NCBI GenBank assembly: GCA_947503575.1 | Contig: CANNDZ010000001.1 | Location: 1,364,001 to 1,428,000 of the forward strand | Length of the DNA: 64,000 bases | Direction: 5' to 3' | Source: an uncultured Kordiimonas sp. | Lineage (GTDB): Bacteria; Pseudomonadota; Alphaproteobacteria; Sphingomonadales; Kordiimonadaceae | Shown: one piece after another, positions 52,614 through 61,404 of the stretch | Layout: each line of letters starts with the position of its first letter | How positions within the stretch are numbered: the stretch's first letter is position 1 | Notes under the pieces: model-generated | Told to the model about the DNA's origin: nothing | The model's input: only the letters and a program-made list of their open reading frames with translations | Databases searched by the model: none | Made by a program: the position numbers and the translations under genes

Positions 52614-55600
52614 ATGAATCGCCTATTTAAGACTACCTTGTGTAGTGGCGTTGCGCTCGCTGCGATGGCAGCGTCCGTTCCGGCCATTTCGCAAGAAATT
52701 ACGGCGTCGATTCGTGGTACGGTTACAACACCTACTGGCAATGCTGCTGGTGGTTATACAGTGGTTGTGACTGATACGCGGACCGGTGCAGCGTCATCAA
52801 CATCAACAAATGCAAACGGCGGCTTTTCTGTCCGTGGTTTGACAGTTGGTGGCCCATACACAATTCGCGTAACCGGTGGCCAGTACGAAGATTATCTGAT
52901 CACTGATGTCTTCACCAGCCTGTCAGGGACATCAAGCTTCAACATCGCGCTGCAAGACTCTCAAGCCGGTATTGAAGAGATTGTTGTCGTTGCAAGTGCT
53001 GCGTCTGTAACCAACCTTGCTATTGGTCCTGGTACAGCTTTCACTATTGAAGACATTCAAAACCTGCCGTCTATCAGCCGACAGGTACGGGACATTATCC
53101 GTATCGATCCGCGTGTTAACATCGGTCGTTCAAATGGCGGTGAAGGTGCTGGCATCAACTGCGGTGGTTCATCTGGCCGAATTAACTCTTTCACAATTGA
53201 TGGTGTGCGTGCAGCAGATGCTTTTGGCCTGAATGCTTCTGGTAACCTGGCTCGTAGTACTTTCCCAATTCCGTTTGATAGCCTTGCAGCCACATCGGTT
53301 GAATTCTCGCCAATTGACGTTGAATACGGCCAGTTCACGGGTTGTAACGTAAACGTTGTTACCAAGTCTGGTACCAACGACTTCCATGGTTCTGCGTTCT
53401 TCCTTTACAACAGCGACAGCCTGTCCGGCTCAGATGTTGACGGCGTAAACCAGACTGGTGACGCAAGCTTTGACCGTTACAACTGGGGCGCTGAACTTGG
53501 TGGTCCTGTTATTGAAGACAAAGTCTTCTTCTACTTCTCTTATGAAGAAACAGATACTGCTGACATTCAGGAAGAAGGTCCATCAGATGCCGGATTTGCA
53601 AACGCAAGCAACCTGAGCCTAGATGAAATCACTCGTATTCGTGACATTCTGGTAAATCAGTATGGTCGTGATCCTGGTGATTTGGTGCGCACGCTCCCTA
53701 ACACCAGCGTCCGTTATTTCGGTCGTATTGACTGGAACATCAATGATGATCACCGCTTTGAAGCGACATACAGCCGCTTGGAAGAAAACCGTGTTCTCGG
53801 TGATGACATCAACACAGGTCGTGGTAACTTTACCTTCTCTGACAACTTCCAGGATCGTGGTTCGGTTTCAGATACTTACTCTTTCCGCTTGTTCTCGAAC
53901 TGGACGGATAACTTCTCCACAAGCCTGCGTTTTTCTCGTAATGACGTTCAGGACATCCAAAGCCCTGTAGGCGGCGGTGAAGCACAAGATGCGAACCCAC
54001 GCCCACGGATTATGGTAGGTCTGCCTTTCGGTAACGAATTCTTTGGCTCTGACTTCACGTCTGGTCCAGGTACGTTCCGAAGCGCAAACGAACTGAATAC
54101 TCAGATCAACCAAATCAAGGCAACGGCTGACTATGTCACCGGCGACCACACGCTGACCGTTGGTTACGAGCTTGATAGCCTTGATGTGTTCAACCTGTTT
54201 ATCCCAAATGCGACAGGTACAATTGTATTTGGCAGCATTGATGATCTGGAAGCCGGTACGGCAGCCAATATCCGTCAGGGTGTATCCTTTACAGGTGATC
54301 CACGTGATGCAGCGGCTGAATTCAAGCGCGACATTCACACCTTCTATCTGCAGGATGAGTGGCAAGTAACAGAAGCTTTCAACCTGGTCCTGGGTTTGCG
54401 CTACGACTATTATCAGTCTGGCGATGCCCCTTTGACCAACCCGTCGTTCAACGCTCGTTACGGCTTTGACAACACAACATCCTTTGATGGTTTGAATGCA
54501 TTCCAGCCACGTATCGGCTTTAGCTGGACACTGCCTGAAGACACGTTTGGTGACACAACGCTGACGGGTGGCTTCGCGACCTTCTCTGGTGGCGATCCAA
54601 CCGTTTGGTTTGCAAACTCCTTCCAGAACTTTGGTGGTGCGTTGGGTGTTGGTACTGGTGACGCTTGTACAGCAGATGAACTGAATGTTCTTGCTGGTGG
54701 CAGCTTCTCTGGTATCCCGAATTGTGTGATTGCTGCTGGTCAAGCACAAGCACAGCAATTTGGTGCGGCTGTTGCGGCGGTTGACCCAGACTTCAAACTG
54801 CCAACGCAGAACCGGTTCAGCATCGGCGTAACACACTTTACGCAGGACTGGGGTGTTGACTTCTTCAACGATTGGCAAGTTCAGGTGGACGTGATCTACA
54901 GTGACTGGGTAAACGCCCCGGACTTCGTCGATCTCTCACTTACACCAGTTGGTACAGCACCAGATGGTCGTCCTGTATTTGAACAGGTTGACCCAACACA
55001 AGCCGGCTGTAACGCCACATTTGCTGGTGTACGCCAAGGTTTCAATGGCGTGACGCCTGAGTGTGTGCGCGGCTTTGAAGCAGGTGACGGATTTGGTGAT
55101 TTGCGTCCGGACAATGACTTCCAGGATATTCTGCTGACAAACGCCGTAAATGGTGGTGGTCATCAGCTTTCGATTGCAGCCCAATTCCAGAAAGAGTTTG
55201 AGTTAACGCAAACGGCTACTTTGGATTTCCGTTTCGGTTATGCCTACACGGACGCCGTCATCGGTAACGCTGGAACGTCGTCGACTGCGGGCTCTAACTT
55301 TGAAGAAGTAACAACTGCGAACTTCAACAATGTACCCCTGGGTCGGTCGCCATTCGGTAACGAGCACAACTTCACAGTTGGCACGACCTTCACGGATCAA
55401 TGGTTTGCAGATGACCTGGATACCAGCATCACGGCCTTCTTCCGTGTGCGGTCTGGCCGTCCACTGTCCTATGTGTTTGATGACTCAGCATCTAACCGTA
55501 TCTTCGGTGACTCTGATAGTGAAGCACGTAGCCTGCTGTACATCCCAACAGGTCCAAACGATCCATTGGTGAATTTTGGTGCGGACTTCGATACCGCTGC

Positions 55601-55979
55601 CTTCTTTGATTATGTCAACAATAACGGCCTTGACCGTTTTGCCGGCGAAATCATTGAGCGGACATCAGAAGAGCAGGTTTGGACTGCTGACCTGGATATC
55701 CGGTTCCAGCAGGAACTGCCTGGTCTTGGGTTCTTTGAAGATGATGGCTTCCTTCTGTTCATCGACTTCGAGAACGTTCTGAACTTTGTTGACAGCGGTG
55801 CTGGCAAGCAAACCTTCATCCGTTCTGGTGACGTTGGTGAGGGTATCTCGCTTGTAGAAGCGTCTTTGTCAGACGATGGTACACAGTATAACTTCAACGA
55901 GTTTACTGCACCAAACACCATCATCGACCTTGATGACACACTGTGGCGCATCAACGTTGGTATCCGTTACCGCTTCTAA
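52614..55979 (+). CDS. TonB-dependent receptor with N-terminal carboxypeptidase-regulatory-like domain
   Basis: This 1121-residue outer-membrane receptor has a signal peptide (KTTLCSGVALAAMAASVPAISQ), then an ~85-residue carboxypeptidase-like beta-sandwich (ITASIRGTVTTPTGNAAGGYTVVV to FNIALQD), a TonB-box/plug region (IEEIVVVASA, VNIGRSNGGEG, FTIDGVRAAD, TKSGTNDFHGSAFFLYN) and a barrel ending in RINVGIRYRF. The domain layout is that of Oar/SusC-like receptors. Codon choice is more biased than neighbouring genes by eye, suggesting high expression. It lies between the exported nuclease and a RutR-like regulator, with RutR-type palindromes upstream, so its ligand is probably a nucleoside, nucleotide or oligonucleotide. 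A strong terminator follows. Confidence 0.88.
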   Translation: MNRLFKTTLCSGVALAAMAASVPAISQEITASIRGTVTTPTGNAAGGYTVVVTDTRTGAASSTSTNANGGFSVRGLTVGGPYTIRVTGGQYEDYLITDVFTSLSGTSSFNIALQDSQAGIEEIVVVASAASVTNLAIGPGTAFTIEDIQNLPSISRQVRDIIRIDPRVNIGRSNGGEGAGINCGGSSGRINSFTIDGVRAADAFGLNASGNLARSTFPIPFDSLAATSVEFSPIDVEYGQFTGCNVNVVTKSGTNDFHGSAFFLYNSDSLSGSDVDGVNQTGDASFDRYNWGAELGGPVIEDKVFFYFSYEETDTADIQEEGPSDAGFANASNLSLDEITRIRDILVNQYGRDPGDLVRTLPNTSVRYFGRIDWNINDDHRFEATYSRLEENRVLGDDINTGRGNFTFSDNFQDRGSVSDTYSFRLFSNWTDNFSTSLRFSRNDVQDIQSPVGGGEAQDANPRPRIMVGLPFGNEFFGSDFTSGPGTFRSANELNTQINQIKATADYVTGDHTLTVGYELDSLDVFNLFIPNATGTIVFGSIDDLEAGTAANIRQGVSFTGDPRDAAAEFKRDIHTFYLQDEWQVTEAFNLVLGLRYDYYQSGDAPLTNPSFNARYGFDNTTSFDGLNAFQPRIGFSWTLPEDTFGDTTLTGGFATFSGGDPTVWFANSFQNFGGALGVGTGDACTADELNVLAGGSFSGIPNCVIAAGQAQAQQFGAAVAAVDPDFKLPTQNRFSIGVTHFTQDWGVDFFNDWQVQVDVIYSDWVNAPDFVDLSLTPVGTAPDGRPVFEQVDPTQAGCNATFAGVRQGFNGVTPECVRGFEAGDGFGDLRPDNDFQDILLTNAVNGGGHQLSIAAQFQKEFELTQTATLDFRFGYAYTDAVIGNAGTSSTAGSNFEEVTTANFNNVPLGRSPFGNEHNFTVGTTFTDQWFADDLDTSITAFFRVRSGRPLSYVFDDSASNRIFGDSDSEARSLLYIPTGPNDPLVNFGADFDTAAFFDYVNNNGLDRFAGEIIERTSEEQVWTADLDIRFQQELPGLGFFEDDGFLLFIDFENVLNFVDSGAGKQTFIRSGDVGEGISLVEASLSDDGTQYNFNEFTAPNTIIDLDDTLWRINVGIRYRF

Positions 55980-56002
55980 GGTGACAGGATAGTTAAAACA
56001 CA

Positions 56003-56035
56003 GAACGCCCGGGGTTTGCCCCGGGCGTTTTTTTA
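56003..56035 (+). terminator. Strong intrinsic terminator after the TonB receptor
   Basis: ACGCCCGGGG / CCCCGGGCGT form a perfect 10-bp stem with a TTTG loop, followed by a run of seven or more T. Confidence 0.92.
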
Positions 56036-56173
56036 TGCTTGTAGGCCAAAACTATCGCATCGCAGTAAATCAGGGGTGTCAGCACCAGGGAATCTGTGGC
56101 ACATGAGGTGCAGCAGGTCAGCAAGACGACAAAGCCGGATTGAGGAATTTGGCTTTATGAGGGAAAACAGGGA

Positions 56174-56818
56174 ATGAACCGTCCAGCCGACAATTTAGCT
56201 GCCCACAAAGCCAGCATCAGGCGAGACAACGTCACCAAGATCATGGCAGCGGCAGAAAGTGTTTTTGCCGAAAAAGGTTTTAAGGGGGCGAGTGTGGGTC
56301 TGATTGCCGACAGAGCCAATGTACCCAAACCCAATGTTTATTATTATTTTGGCAACAAAGAAGAATTGTATCGCCGAGTCATCGAAGATGTTTGTTCGAT
56401 ATGGCTACATGCCGCTGACACCTTTGATGCCACCGATGATCCAGCCACGGCGATTCGCCGCTATGTTGGCGCAAAAATGGATCTGGCGCGGGAGCGCCCA
56501 AATGGATCGCGGTTGTGGGCAATTGAAATGGCTTCTGGCGCGCCTTTCTTGATGGAGTATCTGGAAAACACAGTAAAACCCTGGCTCAGCAGCCGCGAAC
56601 AGGTTCTGGAAAAATGGATAGAAGAAGGGCGTCTTAAACCAATGAACACGCGCTATTTCTTTTATATGATCTGGGCCACCACCCAAAATTACGCAGATTT
56701 TGAAACTCAGATCAATGTGATGAATGATGGACAACCTCTATCAGACGACCAATTCGAAGAAGCAAAGCAAAGTGTCATTCAAATGGCGCTGAAAAGTGCA
56801 GGCATTGAAATAGACTGA
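56174..56818 (+). CDS. RutR-type TetR family regulator
   Basis: This 214-residue regulator has an N-terminal TetR helix-turn-helix at about residues 18-65 (AAAESVFAEKGFKGASVGLIAD, PKPNVYYYFGNKEELY). The C-terminal domain matches the RutR/YcdC ligand-binding type: SIWLHAAD (the Trp that contacts pyrimidines in RutR), SRLWAIEMASGAPFLMEYL and FYMIWATTQNYADFETQI, each with a close counterpart in E. coli RutR. RutR senses uracil or thymine and leaves its operator when bound. It directly follows the TonB receptor terminator, and RutR-like palindromes sit upstream of that receptor and of deoC, making it the likely local pyrimidine-responsive controller. Confidence 0.82.
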   Translation: MNRPADNLAAHKASIRRDNVTKIMAAAESVFAEKGFKGASVGLIADRANVPKPNVYYYFGNKEELYRRVIEDVCSIWLHAADTFDATDDPATAIRRYVGAKMDLARERPNGSRLWAIEMASGAPFLMEYLENTVKPWLSSREQVLEKWIEEGRLKPMNTRYFFYMIWATTQNYADFETQINVMNDGQPLSDDQFEEAKQSVIQMALKSAGIEID

Positions 56819-56928
56819 CCCGTGTAACCGGGCATCTGCAGCTATCTGTGACCGGGTCTTGGTTTATACTCTCCGCTTTATCCTCCCTGACGCATCAATC
56901 CATATCAACCGGGTGCCTGCTACACCTG

Positions 56929-58629
56929 CTACAGGTCACCATTGATCAGTGTCAGCAACCTTCGTGCGGCGTCTAGCTGGCCTTGTGGGTTCTTGCTCCC
57001 GTCCGATACAGGACCGGGAACCAGATAGCCTTCGTCATACAGAAAATCGTACCGCGCTCTGCCCTTGATTAGGGCAAATCCGGTCGGGAAATCATAATCA
57101 CAGTTTGCTAGTACAATAGGGCGCTCTTTGGGTGGCTGATTTGGCCCCTTAACAACGGCGTTTATCAGAAACCTGAATACATCTGCATGCGAGCGCAGAT
57201 CAGATGTATCGTTAACCGCGCCTAATAACAGAAAGGGCACTTTAACCTGCTCATCCGACAGGCGGCTTGCATGCCCGACCCGGCCTTCGCTAAAGAACTC
57301 TTCTCCGTGATCCGAGGTAACAATCACCAGTGTTTTGCGCCCTGTGTCCTGAGCCTTGATGGCGCGCAGTATTTTCCCAATTTTCTTATCAAACAATTGG
57401 ATAGATTGCTTGTACCTGTCCAGGTTGGTCGTACCAGGTGCGTTTAAGTCGTCGCTGTAGGGATAGTGCGTGCCGTGATAAAATGCCATATGCAGCGTTG
57501 GCGCCTCAAGGTTGGGCCAAGCCGCAATCTCCGTGATCGTTTTGTCAGTTATTGCTGCGTCATTTTCGATTGTATCTTCGCCTTCCGCGATCCAGCGTTC
57601 TGTCTCTGCGGGCAGTAAAATCTCTGACAGATCATACCAGTCAAGCGCTGAAGACTCTGCGGTTGTTAGACGGTAGCCTGCCAGTGCAAGGCTTGGAAAC
57701 AGGCCAGTAGGCGTTCCACGGCGCCTGCTCGTTCCATAGCTGGTGGCAAGCCTGCCCGTTAGTAATGTGTACATCGAAAAATGGGTACAGTTAGATACGC
57801 TATAGTGATCGAGAGAAAAATATCCGTCATTGGCCGCCGAGAAAAGGTTCGGCATAAGCGAGCGGTCTGCGCGAATATCCTTGGACCGCAGGCTGTCTGA
57901 AATGATCAGCAGGATATTTGGTGCAGTTGTAGGGTCCAGCATAATCTGTCTGTTTTCCATGCTGTTCGATGGCGGTTCAAAGGCTGATTTGGCGACCTCA
58001 ATGTCTGAATGAGAGAAGGGGTTAATCGCCCTCGGGCCTAAAACCATTCCCAGTAATTTGTTGGATTGATACGGATGCGGTGCCCAGAAAAAGGGCAGCG
58101 TTCTGCGGGCTTGCAATATCTCTGCCGCACCGCCGAAGTAGGCATAGGCATAGTGGAGTTGAGTGGTTCCAAATGCGCCCAAAACCAAGACTAGCGTTGC
58201 TAAAACAGGTGTTGAAAATCGGCGGTTTTCCAGTCTGGCGCTTATGCCGATAAGCATCACAACGGCAACACTTATGCCGCCTGCAACCAAAGGAAAGGAA
58301 ATGCCAACTTGTGCGCTGCTATTGTCTTGCCACAACAGACTCAGCACAAACCAGTTCAGGTGCATCCCGGTCATGGTCTGAATGGCTGCTTCAAATGCCA
58401 GAACAATGACGGTTAGCGCAAAAAACGCACGCCCAACCAAAGGGTGGAGTTGATGCAGTAAACTGCTGGCGATAACAAAAAGACCAAAAAGCGTTCCGCC
58501 GTGCAATACTGACAACAGCGCCCCGCTCTTTTCCAAACTTGCTCGCAGGCAAATGGCAACAATCAAAATGCCGACAATCACGCACTCTGCTATGCGCACT
58601 TGCAAGCCAGCCGTTTGTCTTTCCGTCAA
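56929..58629 (-). CDS. Membrane-anchored sulfatase/phosphoethanolamine-transferase-like protein
   Basis: This 566-residue protein has about five N-terminal hydrophobic helices (residues 15-175) and a C-terminal periplasmic alkaline-phosphatase-fold domain: PNILLIISDSLRSKDI (metal Asp), SNCTHFSMYTLLTG (catalytic Thr/Ser position) and VIVTSDHGEEFFSEGRVGH (metal Asp/His). The layout resembles YejM/LtaS-like proteins rather than cytoplasmic sulfatases. It begins 5 bp after the MFS gene on the same strand. It probably modifies an envelope lipid or polymer headgroup; a real arylsulfatase activity is less likely because the C-x-P-x-R sulfatase motif is absent. Confidence 0.78.
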   Translation of the reverse strand: MTERQTAGLQVRIAECVIVGILIVAICLRASLEKSGALLSVLHGGTLFGLFVIASSLLHQLHPLVGRAFFALTVIVLAFEAAIQTMTGMHLNWFVLSLLWQDNSSAQVGISFPLVAGGISVAVVMLIGISARLENRRFSTPVLATLVLVLGAFGTTQLHYAYAYFGGAAEILQARRTLPFFWAPHPYQSNKLLGMVLGPRAINPFSHSDIEVAKSAFEPPSNSMENRQIMLDPTTAPNILLIISDSLRSKDIRADRSLMPNLFSAANDGYFSLDHYSVSNCTHFSMYTLLTGRLATSYGTSRRRGTPTGLFPSLALAGYRLTTAESSALDWYDLSEILLPAETERWIAEGEDTIENDAAITDKTITEIAAWPNLEAPTLHMAFYHGTHYPYSDDLNAPGTTNLDRYKQSIQLFDKKIGKILRAIKAQDTGRKTLVIVTSDHGEEFFSEGRVGHASRLSDEQVKVPFLLLGAVNDTSDLRSHADVFRFLINAVVKGPNQPPKERPIVLANCDYDFPTGFALIKGRARYDFLYDEGYLVPGPVSDGSKNPQGQLDAARRLLTLINGDL

Positions 58630-58634
58630 TGCAA

Positions 58635-59939
58635 TCAGCTCTCTTTTGCCCTTATCAAGCTTTCAGTTAAGGCTATATCATCAGGCAGTTTTCTGCCAGC
58701 CATCCAGAACAGGTATCCTTTGATAAACGCAACGCAGGCACCAATGGTCAGGGCTGCTCGCAGGCCATCACTCCCGCTCATTGAGCTGATCATGTCGCTT
58801 AACATGCCGACAATGAATGGGCCGCCACCAAGGCCAATCATATTCAGGATGAAAAACAAAATTGCTGAGGTCATCGCCCGCATTCTGGTGTCGACCAATC
58901 GGTGTGCAATTGCGATGGAAGGCGCAAGGTATAGCGTACCAAGAACCGCGACAAAGAAATAGACGGTAAGCATCATGGGCGTGTTGTCAGTGTTAAACAC
59001 ATAGATCGCCAGCGGTATCGCGGCGACGGCCGTAATCCCAGGCAACCACAAATACCATCGTGGATCATGTTTCCCTACCCGATCGGTTAGGTAGCCACCC
59101 AGAAATGTACCAATAATACCGCCGCCCCCGCCGGTGGCTGCCAGTAAATAGCCAATTTCTGTCAGGGGTACATCGTGATAGCGAACCATGTAGCTCGGCA
59201 TAAAGTTGCTGGTGCCGTAACTAACAAAAGCTGACATCGCACAGCCAAGAGCGAAAAATGGAAAGGACTTTAGCTGCTTCAGGCGCTTCATGGTGTCCCC
59301 AAAACTAGGGGCATCTTCGGTGGTTTGTGCCTCAGTTCGTTTAGGTTCTTTGACGGTCAGCATCAATATGACGGCAAGCAGAATGCCGGGCGCTCCGACA
59401 AGCAGGAACGTTGTGCGCCAGCCAAAAGTTTCGCCAAAAAAACCACCCAGGGAAAAGCCAATCACAACACCAAGATACAGCCCAGCAGAGTATACCGCCA
59501 AAGCCGTCGCGCGTTTTTGCGCAGTAAACATATCTGATATCATGGAGTGTGCAGGCGGACTGCCGCCGGCCTCGCCAATACCGACCCCCATACGGGCCAG
59601 TAACAATTGAAAGAAGTTTTGGGCGTAACCACAAACGACGGTCATGCCGCTCCAGACAGTCAGAGCGATTGCTATGATATTTCGGCGGTTACTGCGGTCC
59701 GCAAGACGCGCAATCGGAATACCCAACACAGTATAAAGAAAAGCAAATGCGATGCCTGACAAAAGCCCAAGCTGGGTATCACTTAAGTCTAAATCAGCCT
59801 TGATGAGAGGTTGCAATATTACCAGTATCTGCCGGTCAACAAAATTGAACGCATAAACAATGGTCAGGATAAAAAGCGCATAGTATTTGGCGCTGCTGCT
59901 TATGTCTTCCGCCATGGCGGACTTGCTGCTGTCGCTCAT
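58635..59939 (-). CDS. Spinster-like MFS transporter
   Basis: This protein has 434 residues from the ATG at 59939 with GGGGAGAG upstream; the upstream 25-codon extension is not supported. It has twelve hydrophobic helices and MFS motif A-like GIPIARLADRSNRRNI between helices 2 and 3. The N-terminal YAFNFVDRQILVILQPLIKADL and GVGIGEAGGSPPAHSMISDMF stretches are typical of the Spinster/Spns branch. Members export lipids, sphingosine-like molecules or sugars; the next gene is a membrane sulfatase-like enzyme, so coordinated lipid or glycan handling is possible. Confidence 0.85.
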   Translation of the reverse strand: MSDSSKSAMAEDISSSAKYYALFILTIVYAFNFVDRQILVILQPLIKADLDLSDTQLGLLSGIAFAFLYTVLGIPIARLADRSNRRNIIAIALTVWSGMTVVCGYAQNFFQLLLARMGVGIGEAGGSPPAHSMISDMFTAQKRATALAVYSAGLYLGVVIGFSLGGFFGETFGWRTTFLLVGAPGILLAVILMLTVKEPKRTEAQTTEDAPSFGDTMKRLKQLKSFPFFALGCAMSAFVSYGTSNFMPSYMVRYHDVPLTEIGYLLAATGGGGGIIGTFLGGYLTDRVGKHDPRWYLWLPGITAVAAIPLAIYVFNTDNTPMMLTVYFFVAVLGTLYLAPSIAIAHRLVDTRMRAMTSAILFFILNMIGLGGGPFIVGMLSDMISSMSGSDGLRAALTIGACVAFIKGYLFWMAGRKLPDDIALTESLIRAKES

Positions 59940-60075
59940 ATCTCTCCCCAGACTATATAGTTTATGTGCCTCTCCCCAGAGCGACAGATGAAACGATAGA
60001 GTTCCCACCTGCAATTACAAGTGAATTGCGAGACAAGATATTTTCCGGTCGGCCCATTAGTGCGATGAACGGCAG

Positions 60076-60100
60076 CAAAAAGCCGCCCGAAGGCGGCTAA
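60076..60100 (-). terminator. Intrinsic terminator of the dipeptidase gene
   Basis: On the minus strand, AGCCGCC-TTCG-GGCGGCT is followed by TTTTTGC. It is 40 bp past the dipeptidase stop. Confidence 0.9.
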
Positions 60101-60141
60101 TTTGGTATGTTAGAGCTCATTCTTCATGAGCGACGATGGAA

Positions 60142-61344
60142 CTAGTGAGTGGCCGCGTAAGCCTCAACCGTGCGCCAAACACGCAGCGCATTGCCTGACA
60201 GCACTTTTTTGATGTCTTCTTCCGAATAGCCCCGTTTCAGAAGGCCTTCAACAAGGGTCGGGTATGTGGACACGTCTTTCAGGCCAACCGGAAGACTGTC
60301 ACCGACGCCGTCATAATCAGATCCGATACCGACATGGTCAATGCCTGTCAGTTTTACCACATGATCAAAGTGGTCCAGTACTTCGTCTAGCGTTGCATAT
60401 GGGTATGGGTTGTTTTTTTGATAGTCAGCCATGAAGGCAGACCGAATTTCGTCGGTGTCTTCAAGTCCGTTTGCTTCAAGGTGTGCTGTGTAAGCGGCGG
60501 TCAAATTCGGACGATATTGGTTGGCAGCTTCGGTGATGAAAGAAGACCCATAATTGATCATGATCACGCTGCCGTTGGTAACCAGTGCTTTGATCATATC
60601 ATCGTTCATATTGCGTTCAAAACCAGGTGTGAAATGCCGCGCTGATGAATGTGATGCAATCACAGGCGTTGCGGTGATTTCCATAACATCCCAAAAAGCT
60701 TCGTCCGATACATGGCTGATATCGACCATGATGCCCAGCTCGTTCATACGGGTCACGACCTGCTTGCCAAAGTCAGACAGGCCGCCCCATTGCTTGTTTT
60801 CGTCATAGGACGAATCTGAAATATCGTTAGACAAAGAATGTGCCAGCGTAATGTATCGGATGCCGCGCTCATGGAAATGATCAAGGTTCGCCAGATCACC
60901 CAGCAGGGGTGACCCATTTTCCATACCAAGTGGCAGGGCGATCTTGCCTGCAGCAAAAGCGGCTTCCACTTCTGCAACAGTTTTCGTTACAGCGAACTTG
61001 TTCGGTGACTCTGCGGCAATACGTTCCACAATATCGATCATGCGGTCTGCGTGCTCTTTTGCCTCCGGTGTTCCGTCAAGGTTGGCAGGTGTGTATATTG
61101 ACATGAACGGCGCGTTCAAGCCGCCGGATACAGCACGAGGATAGTCGAAATCGCCTGTTTCAGTAGGACCTGATACATCGTCCCATTCATCAGCCAGTCG
61201 GTACGGCACATCGATATGACCATCGACAATAATTGTCTCTGCCGCAATCCTGTTGGCCATAGCTGTAAGGTCTTGAGGTTGTTCGGTTTCGTTTGAGCAG
61301 GCTGCAAGCGCCAGCAGCGAAAGTCCGGTTAGTAGCTTTTTCAT
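60142..61344 (-). CDS. Membrane dipeptidase (M19), lipoprotein
   Basis: This 400-residue renal-dipeptidase-like metalloenzyme has the lipobox LLALAAC (MKKLLTGLSLLALAACSNE), so it is anchored to a membrane leaflet in the periplasm. IIVDGHIDVPYRL provides the HxD zinc pair, GMENGSPLLGDLANLDHFHERG the bridging Glu region, VDISHVSDEAFWDV and IASHSSARHF the later His ligands, and GIGSDYDGVGD the final Asp. It hydrolyses dipeptides, including D-amino-acid-containing ones. It has its own terminator and is separated from feoB by 60 bp. Confidence 0.9.
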   Translation of the reverse strand: MKKLLTGLSLLALAACSNETEQPQDLTAMANRIAAETIIVDGHIDVPYRLADEWDDVSGPTETGDFDYPRAVSGGLNAPFMSIYTPANLDGTPEAKEHADRMIDIVERIAAESPNKFAVTKTVAEVEAAFAAGKIALPLGMENGSPLLGDLANLDHFHERGIRYITLAHSLSNDISDSSYDENKQWGGLSDFGKQVVTRMNELGIMVDISHVSDEAFWDVMEITATPVIASHSSARHFTPGFERNMNDDMIKALVTNGSVIMINYGSSFITEAANQYRPNLTAAYTAHLEANGLEDTDEIRSAFMADYQKNNPYPYATLDEVLDHFDHVVKLTGIDHVGIGSDYDGVGDSLPVGLKDVSTYPTLVEGLLKRGYSEEDIKKVLSGNALRVWRTVEAYAATH

Positions 61345-61404
61345 TGCATTTCCCCCGTAGTTTTTGTCCGACGTATGTACGCCGGGCGTATGTATCTGTT
61401 GCTG

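Noticed and set aside
53868-54878. 336-residue minus-strand frame inside the second TonB receptor
   Set aside because: It is the reverse frame of a clear receptor barrel, has a Cys/Arg/Thr-rich composition with no recognisable domain, and no ribosome site.
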